From: Deltaproteobacteria bacterium
GTDB taxonomy: Bacteria; Desulfobacterota; B13-G15; RBG-16-54-18
Length of the DNA stretch: 8,742 bases
Assembly (NCBI GenBank): GCA_003646745.1
Contig: QMLM01000055.1
Location: forward strand, 1-8,742
Direction: 5' to 3'
Position 1 is the stretch's first letter. Each line of letters starts with the position of its first letter. The position numbers and the translations under genes are program-made. The notes below the pieces were generated by a model. The model was not told where the DNA came from. It made no database searches and saw only the letters and a list, made by a program, of their open reading frames with translations. Positions 1-5,670 of this stretch are shown here, one piece after another.

Positions 1-2
1 TA

Positions 3-149
3 AAAATTCATGCATTACCTTTGATGAAGAAAGGGGCAGATTCTCCGTCAGCTTTTTCTCCAGTGATATTCGGGGATTGGGAACAGGATAAATTGGATAA
101 ATGGACTCTGAAAGGGTTGGGGGGAAGACAAGATGACGAAGATCCTTAA
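3..149 (+). CDS. Possible 3' end of an upstream gene (partial)
   Basis: From the left edge, frame 3 stays open for 48 codons and stops with TAA at 147-149. The C-terminal part is polar and charged, ending in a Gln-Asp-Asp-Glu-Asp-Pro tail. Its stop overlaps the stop of the opposing minus-strand gene within a shared TTAA, which would make a tight convergent pair. A competing reading is frame 2, open for 29 codons to a TAA at 89-91. Codon composition does not clearly separate the two, and an open run of 48 codons can occur by chance. I recognise no family in either. Only sequence left of the window can settle which frame, if any, is real. Confidence 0.3.
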   Translation, partial: KIHALPLMKKGADSPSAFSPVIFGDWEQDKLDKWTLKGLGGRQDDEDP

Positions 150-457
150 AACTTTTCGAAAAAGTCTTGTAGTTCTTTAATAAGGGCAATTTTCAAGTCC
201 GCAGTGGTATCATCCTCGAACAAAAATTCCAAGATAAATGCCAGGTCGTAATCCACGGCAGAAGTTTCGTATTCCTGGATCGCAGTGACTTTGATGTCCT
301 TCAGCCTTTTGTAATGGTTGCTTTTGAACAGTTCTGTTTTTCTCAAGATGAGATCGATAGCTTCTTTGGCATCGTTCGCATCCTCTAATATGATTTCAAC
401 ACCTTCAAGATTTTTCATAGCTTTTATGATTTTGCCTCTTTTTACTTTAACTTTCAT
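146..457 (-). CDS. Small hypothetical protein, 103 aa
   Basis: I do not recognise this protein. It is small, lysine-rich at the N-terminus (MKVKVKRGK), acidic in the middle and towards the C-terminus, and ends in Asp-Phe-Phe-Glu-Lys-Phe. There is no signal peptide, membrane segment or cysteine motif, so it is probably a soluble cytoplasmic protein with alternating strands and helices. I chose ATG at 457-455 because GAGGAGG lies just upstream on the minus strand. The frame extends 20 codons further to a TTG at 517, but no SD precedes that codon. A sigma-70-like promoter at 545-573 points at the gene and would give a leader of about 80 bases. The gene is visibly more A/T-rich than its neighbours and stands alone on this strand here, so it may be accessory. 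The intact frame, SD and promoter together argue that it is real. Confidence 0.6.
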   Translation of the reverse strand: MKVKVKRGKIIKAMKNLEGVEIILEDANDAKEAIDLILRKTELFKSNHYKRLKDIKVTAIQEYETSAVDYDLAFILEFLFEDDTTADLKIALIKELQDFFEKF

Positions 458-544
458 GTCCTCCTCACCTAGCCCTGGCCCACGGAGATACCATGCGACT
501 AAATTGCGATCTTTCAAAAACGGAGAGATAAAGCAATTTTTATC

Positions 545-573
545 AATATAGAGAATATGGTTTCGCCAGTCAA
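545..573 (-). promoter_or_regulatory. Sigma-70-like promoter for the small minus-strand gene
   Basis: On the minus strand TTGACT (573-568) is followed after 17 bases by TATATT (550-545). Each hexamer matches five of six consensus positions and the spacing is ideal. Transcription would begin near 538, about 80 bases before the chosen ATG at 457. No operator is evident. This is a motif-based call. Confidence 0.55.
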
Positions 574-613
574 GTCTAAGCCAACTTTATGGGTGCATGG
601 GTATAGACATAGG

Positions 614-637
614 TACCACCTCAGGGGAGGAGAGGTA
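614..637 (+). other. Possible hairpin upstream of the flavin reductase gene
   Basis: TACC (614-617) can pair with GGTA (634-637) and CCTC (619-622) with GAGG (627-630), closing a four-base loop at 623-626 with a small asymmetric internal loop. It lies in the non-coding stretch 518-729, among G/A-rich sequence. No T-run follows, so it is not a standard intrinsic terminator, and I could match it to no known riboswitch. It could be a leader structure or chance pairing in low-complexity sequence. Confidence 0.3.
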
Positions 638-729
638 GAGGCTGGCCCTCTTAAAGGGAGAGGATTGTTGCTTAATATCGCTGAATAAGCTATCTTTAAG
701 GTTACACTATTTACAGGAGGGAGGAGGTC

Positions 730-1254
730 ATGCAAGAGATATCTTGGAATGAGGCGATTGAATTGGGTTCACCTTACCCTTACGCCCTAGCCACCACTCT
801 TAGCAAAGACGGCAGAGCAAACATTATCGGCCTTGCTTGGTGGACCATCGTTTCCTGGGAGCCCAAAATGATTGTCATATCAGTGGGACATAAACGTTAC
901 TCTCACGAATGCCTGGAACATTGCGGAGAATTTGTCCTCTGTCTCCCCTCTGAGGAGCAAAAGGAGGGGGCTTGGTTATGTGGAACCAAGTCGGGCAGAG
1001 AAATAGACAAGTTCCAAGAGGCCGGTTTTCAACAGATCCCCGCCAAAGTGGTCGCTCCCCCTATCATTGAGGGGTCAACCGTGGCCTACGAATGCAAGGT
1101 GACAGATAAGGTGAACGCAGGTGATCATACCCTCTTTATCGGTGAAGTAGTGGCCATTCACGGGACGCCGGAGAGGGCAAGGCACCTTTACTCCGTTCAC
1201 TATCGGAGGTTGGTCAGCATTGACTTTAAGGGCAATTGTAATTTTGGGCTTTGA
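730..1254 (+). CDS. Flavin reductase-like (flavoredoxin-type) FMN-binding protein
   Basis: A 174-residue protein of the flavin reductase-like, FMN-binding split-barrel family, which includes flavin reductases and the flavoredoxins of sulfate reducers. Visible family features are the N-terminal strand with NIIGLAWWTIVSWEPKMIV (31-49), the CGTKSGREIDKF segment (84-95) that resembles the family's flavin-contact region, and the late GDHTLFIGEVVA segment (131-142). The length is normal for the single-domain family. It probably binds FMN in the cytoplasm and transfers electrons from a reduced nicotinamide or from a partner redox protein; the exact donor cannot be read from the sequence. The start is ATG at 730 behind a doubled SD (AGGAGGGAGGAGG, 715-727). 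The HAD gene begins 34 bases downstream on the same strand, so the two may be co-transcribed. Several cysteines are present but no metal-binding pattern is obvious. Confidence 0.82.
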   Translation: MQEISWNEAIELGSPYPYALATTLSKDGRANIIGLAWWTIVSWEPKMIVISVGHKRYSHECLEHCGEFVLCLPSEEQKEGAWLCGTKSGREIDKFQEAGFQQIPAKVVAPPIIEGSTVAYECKVTDKVNAGDHTLFIGEVVAIHGTPERARHLYSVHYRRLVSIDFKGNCNFGL

Positions 1255-1288
1255 CCTACATTCATTAATGGGGGAAGGCATGCTTCAT

Positions 1289-1750
1289 ATGGAGATACCG
1301 GGAAGAGGGGAGTATGATATAGAGTTTCTGGTTTTGGACATGAACGGGACGATCGCCACAGACGGAAGGATCTCCGCTAAGGTTAAGGACAAAATCAACC
1401 TTCTGGCCAAGAGGCTGAGGGTATATATACTTACTGCCGATACTCGTGGAGATGCCTTAGAGAGATTGGGGCGCACCAGGGCGGAGCTGGTGAGACTTGA
1501 TAAAGGGGAAGAAGCCCCTCAAAAGGAGAAGTTTGTGAAAGAGATAGGGGCCCATAGGACCATCGCCGTGGGCAATGGCTATAACGATCACCTGATGGTA
1601 AAGGAAGCAGCATTGGGTATAGCGGTTATCGGTAGAGAGGGAGCGGCAAAAGAAACCCTCTTCAATGCCGATGTGGTTGTAAGTGATGTCTTGGATGCCC
1701 TTGACCTCATCTTAAAACCCCTTCGACATCGGGCAACCCTGAGAAAATAA
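1289..1750 (+). CDS. HAD-family protein, soluble P-type-ATPase-like
   Basis: A 153-residue cap-less HAD-superfamily protein resembling the 'soluble P-type ATPase' group (COG4087-type, from memory). It has motif I DMNGTIATDG (Asp17 as nucleophile), motif II Thr49 in ILTAD, a candidate motif III lysine at 79-84, and motif IV GNGYND (95-100). Asn19 replaces the Asp of typical HAD phosphatases at the D+2 position; I recall Asn there as usual in this group, so it is unlikely to be a defect. Cytoplasmic phosphatase or phosphotransfer activity is plausible, but the substrate is unknown. I chose ATG at 1289 because GGGGAAGG (1271-1278) lies 10 bases upstream and because relatives begin with a similar IPGRG segment. 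In-frame starts at 1220, 1268 and 1280 are possible but poorly placed, and 1220 would overlap the flavin reductase gene. It lies 34 bases after that gene and 65 before lysA. Confidence 0.75.
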   Translation: MEIPGRGEYDIEFLVLDMNGTIATDGRISAKVKDKINLLAKRLRVYILTADTRGDALERLGRTRAELVRLDKGEEAPQKEKFVKEIGAHRTIAVGNGYNDHLMVKEAALGIAVIGREGAAKETLFNADVVVSDVLDALDLILKPLRHRATLRK

Positions 1751-1760
1751 AGGAGGAAGT

Positions 1761-1788
1761 TTGATTTTGTCCCTTTATATGTTAAAAT
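1761..1788 (+). promoter_or_regulatory. Sigma-70-like promoter for lysA
   Basis: TTGATT (1761-1766) and TAAAAT (1783-1788) are separated by 16 bases in the A/T-rich gap before lysA. The predicted start site near 1795 leaves a leader of only about 20 bases, too short for a lysine riboswitch. The lysA-dapF-cysK-dapB series could start here, with or without read-through from the HAD gene. Confidence 0.5.
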
Positions 1789-1815
1789 GAAAAATAATTC
1801 TAGGTGGTATAACAA

Positions 1816-3072
1816 ATGCATTTTTTTCAGCACAAGGAAGGTCGTCTTTACTGCGAAGAGGTTCCTGTAGAGGATATAGCATACCAAGTTGGCACCCCTT
1901 TTTATCTTTACAGCTACCGGACCTTGGTTCGCCACTTTCGGGCCTTTGATGGGGCCTTCAGTAAATTCCCCCATCTTATTTGTTACTCGGCCAAGGCCAA
2001 TTCCAACTTGGCCGTGCTCAAGACATTTATCAACTTGGGAGGTGGAGTAGATGTAGTTTCCGGTGGAGAGCTCTTCCGAGCGCTGCGAGCAGGAGCTGAT
2101 CCATCTAAAATTGTTTACTCAGGGGTGGGAAAGCGGGAAGATGAGATCAACTATGCCCTCCAAGAGGGGATCTTAATGTTCAATGTAGAGTCCTATCAGG
2201 AATTCCATCTCATCAACGGCATTGCATCTAAATTGGATACTAAGGCCCCGATCTCCTTGCGAATCAATCCAGATATCGACCCCCATACCCACCCCTATGT
2301 TGCTACCGGCATAAGGCAGGCTAAATTTGGGATCTATATGGATCAGGCCTTGGAGTGGTACAGAGAGGCCAAACAATTGCCTCACTTGACAATAAAGGGG
2401 ATTAGCTGTCACATAGGCTCTCAGCTTACTGAGGTAGGCCCTTTTGTGGAGGCCTTAAGGCGGGTGAAGGAACTGGCCCTGAAGCTAGCTCAGGAGGGAA
2501 TAGAGATAGAGTACATAGATCTTGGAGGGGGGTTGGGGATCACCTATCACCAAGAAGAACCTCCTCATCCGCGGGAATATGCCCAGGCGATCATCGCGGA
2601 AGGAAGGGATTTGCCTTGCACCTATATCTTTGAACCCGGCAGGGTGATAGTGGGCAATGCCGGCATTCTGGTTACGCGTGTCCTCTATACCAAAGAGGGG
2701 GAGAAGAACTTCGTCGTCGTTGATGCGGCTATGAACGACCTCGTACGGCCTACCTTATATGGAGCGTATCAACAGATTGTCTCAGTCAGGGAGAAGGAAG
2801 GGGATGAGATGGTGGCCGATATGGTGGGGCCTATATGCGAATCTGGCGACTTTCTGGCTCGGGACAGGTTGATGCCCCGTTTCGAACCGGGGGATCTAGT
2901 GGCGGTGATGAGCGCTGGGGCTTATGGGTTTTCCATGTCCTCCAATTACAACTCCCGCCCCAGGGTTGCTGAGGTCTTAGTAAAGGATGGAGATTTTTAT
3001 CTAATCAGGCAGCGGGAGTCCTATGAAGATCTAATTCGGGGAGAGAGGATTCCCACCTTTTTAGAAGGGTGA
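1816..3072 (+). CDS. lysA: Diaminopimelate decarboxylase
   Basis: LysA, 418 residues, decarboxylates meso-diaminopimelate to L-lysine, the last step of bacterial lysine synthesis, in the cytoplasm with PLP. It is a fold-type III (alanine racemase-like) enzyme. Visible signatures are YSAKAN with the PLP lysine Lys60, HIGSQ (199-203), the phosphate-binding GGGLG (237-241), EPGR (273-276), and CESGD (341-345) with the catalytic Cys341 supplied across the dimer. A C-terminal beta-domain tyrosine lies in the AGAYGFSMSSNYNSRPR region. The length is normal for the family. ATG at 1816 follows AGGTGG (1802-1807) with eight bases of spacing. The stop TGA (3070-3072) sits against the dapF start, implying translational coupling. 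It is the first gene of a lysA-dapF-cysK-dapB series, probably driven by the promoter at 1761-1788. No defect is seen. Confidence 0.97.
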   Translation: MHFFQHKEGRLYCEEVPVEDIAYQVGTPFYLYSYRTLVRHFRAFDGAFSKFPHLICYSAKANSNLAVLKTFINLGGGVDVVSGGELFRALRAGADPSKIVYSGVGKREDEINYALQEGILMFNVESYQEFHLINGIASKLDTKAPISLRINPDIDPHTHPYVATGIRQAKFGIYMDQALEWYREAKQLPHLTIKGISCHIGSQLTEVGPFVEALRRVKELALKLAQEGIEIEYIDLGGGLGITYHQEEPPHPREYAQAIIAEGRDLPCTYIFEPGRVIVGNAGILVTRVLYTKEGEKNFVVVDAAMNDLVRPTLYGAYQQIVSVREKEGDEMVADMVGPICESGDFLARDRLMPRFEPGDLVAVMSAGAYGFSMSSNYNSRPRVAEVLVKDGDFYLIRQRESYEDLIRGERIPTFLEG

Positions 3073-3074
3073 TG

Positions 3075-3893
3075 ATGGGACGAATTGAGTTTTATAAGAT
3101 GACCGGCGGGGGGAATGATTTTATTCTTTTTGACAACCGTGAAGGGAAGATCGATGTGGATGCTCTGCGTCCTCTCATCCCCCAGATATGCCGTCGGAAG
3201 TTCTCCGTTGGGGCAGATGGCCTAATCCTTATAGAGGATTCAGAACGGGCTGATTTTCGCTGGCAATTTTTCAATGCCGATGGGAGCCAAGCGGAGATGT
3301 GCGGAAATGGGGCGAGGTGTGCCGCTAGGTTAGCTCACCTGTTGGGGATGGCCCCCCCTGAGCTCACCCTTGAGACCTCTGTGGGGATAATCCGGGCCTG
3401 GGTGAAGGGAAAAGAGGTAAAGTTGTCCCTGCCACCACCTTCCGATATCAAACTGGGTATTTCCCTGAAGGTAGGGCAGGATGTCTTCTCTGTAGATTTC
3501 ATAAACACAGGGGTACCCCATACGGTGGTCTTTGCCCAGGATCTTCAGAAGGTCGATGTAGTAGGTCTGGGGCAAAGGATCCGCCACCATCAGGCCTTTC
3601 AGCCTGCGGGGACCAATGTGGATTTTATCGAGTTAGATGGTGGCGAAATAAGGATACGTACTTATGAGCGGGGGGTAGAGGATGAGACTTTGGCCTGTGG
3701 CACAGGGGCCGTAGCTGCAGCTATCATCGCCCACCTAAGAGGGAAGGTTGCCTCACCTACCAGGGTCATTCCTCGCAGCGCAGAGGCACTAACCATTTAC
3801 TACGAGGCAGCAGAGGAGATCAGGGAGGTCTACCTAGAGGGGGAAGTTAAGATAGTATACCAAGGTTGGATTTGGGAGGAAGGTATATATTGA
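3075..3893 (+). CDS. dapF: Diaminopimelate epimerase
   Basis: DapF, about 272 residues, interconverts LL- and meso-diaminopimelate without a cofactor, using two cysteines as acid and base. It feeds both LysA and peptidoglycan synthesis. The N-terminus has the family's FYKMTGGGNDF. The first catalytic cysteine is in NADGSQAEMCGNGARC (Cys76) and the second in ETLACGTGA (Cys208), counted from ATG 3075. The two-lobed pseudo-symmetric layout and length are standard. Three starts are possible: GTG at 3069, ATG at 3072 and ATG at 3075. AGAAGGG (3063-3069) gives the best spacing to 3075, while 3072 would share a base with the lysA stop. All choices give nearly the same protein and imply coupling to lysA. 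Its own TGA (3891-3893) overlaps the TTG start of cysK. Confidence 0.96.
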   Translation: MGRIEFYKMTGGGNDFILFDNREGKIDVDALRPLIPQICRRKFSVGADGLILIEDSERADFRWQFFNADGSQAEMCGNGARCAARLAHLLGMAPPELTLETSVGIIRAWVKGKEVKLSLPPPSDIKLGISLKVGQDVFSVDFINTGVPHTVVFAQDLQKVDVVGLGQRIRHHQAFQPAGTNVDFIELDGGEIRIRTYERGVEDETLACGTGAVAAAIIAHLRGKVASPTRVIPRSAEALTIYYEAAEEIREVYLEGEVKIVYQGWIWEEGIY

Positions 3894-4789
3894 GAGTTAT
3901 AGATACCATTTTAGATGCCGTAGGGAATACCCCTATGGTGAGATTGAAAAAAATAACACGACATAATGTCTTCGTCAAAGCGGAGTATCTCAACCCCGGT
4001 GGCAGCATCAAGGATCGGGTGGCCAAATACCTCATTGAGGAGGCGGAGAAGCAGGGGAAGCTAAAAAAAGGTTCCATCATCATGGAGCCGTCCTCGGGAA
4101 ATACGGGTATTGGGATAACGTTGGTGGGGGTACAGAAGGGATATCGGGTGATCATTGTCATGCCAGAGAACATGAGCGAAGAGCGCAAGAAGATCATCCA
4201 GGCCTTCGGGGGGGAGCTGATCCTGACCCCTGCAGAAGCAGGGATCCAGGGGGCAGTGGAAAAGGCCATGGAGCTTGCCGCCAAAAATCCAGAAATTTAC
4301 GTGCCCCAACAGTTTGAAAATCCCAAAAACCCGGAAATCCATTACTTAAGCACCGGACCGGAGATTTGGGATCAGATGGAGGGTAAGATAGATTTCTTTG
4401 TGGCCGGGGTAGGAAGCGGGGGTACCTTGGGAGGCGTAGGTAAATTTCTCAAGGAGATGAACCGCCAGATCAAAATTATCGCTGTTGAGCCACAAAATAG
4501 TTCTGCCCTGCTCGGCCATGAACCGGGGCTACACCAGATTCAAGGCATTGGCGATGGTTTCATCCCCCCTGTCCTGGATACCTCCCTTATCGATGGCGTG
4601 ATCACGGTGACTGATGAGGATGCCATTGAGACCACACGTCGGTTGGCCAGGGAGGAAGGGTTACTGGTGGGCACCTCATCAGGGGCCAATGTTTGGGCCG
4701 CGATGAGGCTTGCTGAAAGGGGAGGGGGGAATATTGTTACCGTCCTGCCGGACAGGGCGGAGAGATACTTCAGTACCAGCCTTATCTAA
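3890..4789 (+). CDS. cysK: Cysteine synthase (O-acetylserine sulfhydrylase)
   Basis: A fold-type II PLP enzyme of 299 residues that most resembles CysK, which makes L-cysteine from O-acetylserine and sulfide. Visible features are GNTPMVRL near the N-terminus, NPGGSIKDR with PLP lysine Lys41, the substrate loop EPSSGNTGIG (66-75), the phosphate cup GVGSGGT (173-179), the QGIGDGFIP segment (218-226) and GTSSGA (261-266) near the PLP ring. The conserved PEIHYLSTGPEIW region also fits CysK. There is no C-terminal CBS or heme domain, but a short cystathionine beta-synthase-like or O-phosphoserine-using enzyme cannot be excluded. The best start is TTG at 3890, six bases after GGGAGGAAGG (3874-3883), overlapping the dapF stop as TTGA. 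An upstream TTG at 3866 is less likely. The gene occupies the place between dapF and dapB where dapA is often found. Confidence 0.88.
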   Translation: MRVIDTILDAVGNTPMVRLKKITRHNVFVKAEYLNPGGSIKDRVAKYLIEEAEKQGKLKKGSIIMEPSSGNTGIGITLVGVQKGYRVIIVMPENMSEERKKIIQAFGGELILTPAEAGIQGAVEKAMELAAKNPEIYVPQQFENPKNPEIHYLSTGPEIWDQMEGKIDFFVAGVGSGGTLGGVGKFLKEMNRQIKIIAVEPQNSSALLGHEPGLHQIQGIGDGFIPPVLDTSLIDGVITVTDEDAIETTRRLAREEGLLVGTSSGANVWAAMRLAERGGGNIVTVLPDRAERYFSTSLI

Positions 4790-4833
4790 GAACAAATAGT
4801 TTCATAAAAACAAAAGTGTAAAGAGGAGGGAGA

Positions 4834-5670
4834 TTGGGTGTAGAGGTGATTAATGCCATCATTGTGGGCGCAGGCGGGCGCATGGGGCGTATGGTCGTAA
4901 GGGCCATTCAAGACGCCGAGGGTATAGCTTGTCGAGGGGCGGTGGAGGCCACTGGACATCCTTCTCTGGGACGGGACGTGGGGGTGGTGGCCGGTTTAGG
5001 TGAGCTCGGGGTGAGGGTGGAGGATGATCTGGCGGCGGTAATCCCAAGGGGTGATGTCATCATAGATTTTACCTCTGCTGAGGCCTCTGTGAGGAACATG
5101 GAGGTTGCTGCCCAGCACCACAAGTCCATGGTGGTGGGCAGTACAGGTTTCTCCCCTGAACAAATGGAAGCGGTCCGAAAGCTAGCTAAAGAGATACCCT
5201 GTGTGCTTTCTCCCAATATGAGCACAGGGGTAAATTTGATGTTTAAGGTCGTGGAGGAGATTGCTCGTATTCTGGGACATGACTACGACATCGAGATTAT
5301 TGAGGCTCACCACCGTCTGAAAAAGGATGCCCCCAGTGGTACTGCACTGCGCCTGGGGGAGGTGATCGCCCGGGCTCTGGGCAGAAACTGGGAAGAGGTG
5401 GGGGTTTATGCCAGAAAGGGGGTTATCGGCGAGCGCACCAAAGAGGAGATAGGGATTCAGTCGATAAGGGCAGGAGATATCGTGGGGGAACATACAGTGA
5501 TCTTTGGTGGAATCGGGGAGAGGATAGAGGTGACCCACCGTGCCCATACTAGGGATGCCTTCGCCAGGGGGGCGATCCGAGCGGCTAAGTGGGTGATATG
5601 CCAGAAACCGGGTCTCTACGATATGGCTGATGTCTTGGGACTCAAGGGTTCGGTAGTTGATAAACTATAA
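4834..5670 (+). CDS. dapB: 4-hydroxy-tetrahydrodipicolinate reductase
   Basis: DapB, 278 residues, reduces the DapA product (hydroxy-tetrahydrodipicolinate) to tetrahydrodipicolinate with NAD(P)H in the lysine/diaminopimelate pathway. The N-terminal Rossmann domain carries GAGGRMG (12-18), followed by DFTSAEA (78-84) and GSTGFS (102-107). The substrate-binding domain carries SPNMSTGVN (126-134) and EAHHRLKKDAPSGTA (157-171); His159 and Lys163 match the catalytic pair by position in the E. coli enzyme. Glu38 is followed by Ala where E. coli has Arg39, a residue linked to NADPH phosphate contact, so cofactor preference may differ. TTG at 4834 lies four bases after AGGAGG (4824-4829); a GTG at 4846 is a possible alternative. 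The gene follows cysK by 44 bases with no clear promoter between them. Its TAA (5668-5670) directly abuts the stop of the opposing hom gene. Confidence 0.96.
   Translation: MGVEVINAIIVGAGGRMGRMVVRAIQDAEGIACRGAVEATGHPSLGRDVGVVAGLGELGVRVEDDLAAVIPRGDVIIDFTSAEASVRNMEVAAQHHKSMVVGSTGFSPEQMEAVRKLAKEIPCVLSPNMSTGVNLMFKVVEEIARILGHDYDIEIIEAHHRLKKDAPSGTALRLGEVIARALGRNWEEVGVYARKGVIGERTKEEIGIQSIRAGDIVGEHTVIFGGIGERIEVTHRAHTRDAFARGAIRAAKWVICQKPGLYDMADVLGLKGSVVDKL

Noticed and set aside
86..102. Short tandem repeat of GGATAAAT near the left edge
   Set aside because: Only two imperfectly spaced copies of eight bases; no array or site type fits.
665..708. Candidate promoters for the flavin reductase gene
   Set aside because: Several TTGNNN and -10-like pairs can be drawn (for example TTGCTT at 668 and TATCTT at 691), but each has too few consensus matches to support a call.
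1220..1288. Upstream starts for the HAD gene
   Set aside because: The 1220 start overlaps the flavin reductase gene and adds residues absent from the family; 1268 has no SD and 1280 is only one base from the SD.
1751..1790. SD-like AGGAGG followed by TTG and a nine-codon minigene before lysA
   Set aside because: It would lie mostly upstream of the predicted lysA start site, so it could act only on read-through transcripts; its codons include a single Lys, with no attenuator hairpin or T-run.
1789..1815. Lysine riboswitch before lysA
   Set aside because: The leader from the predicted promoter is about 20 bases, far too short for this riboswitch.
3847..4342. Long minus-strand open frames opposite cysK
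   Set aside because: They are shadows of a clear family gene, with no SD and low-complexity, non-family translations. The same holds for the open frames opposite lysA, dapF, dapB and hom.
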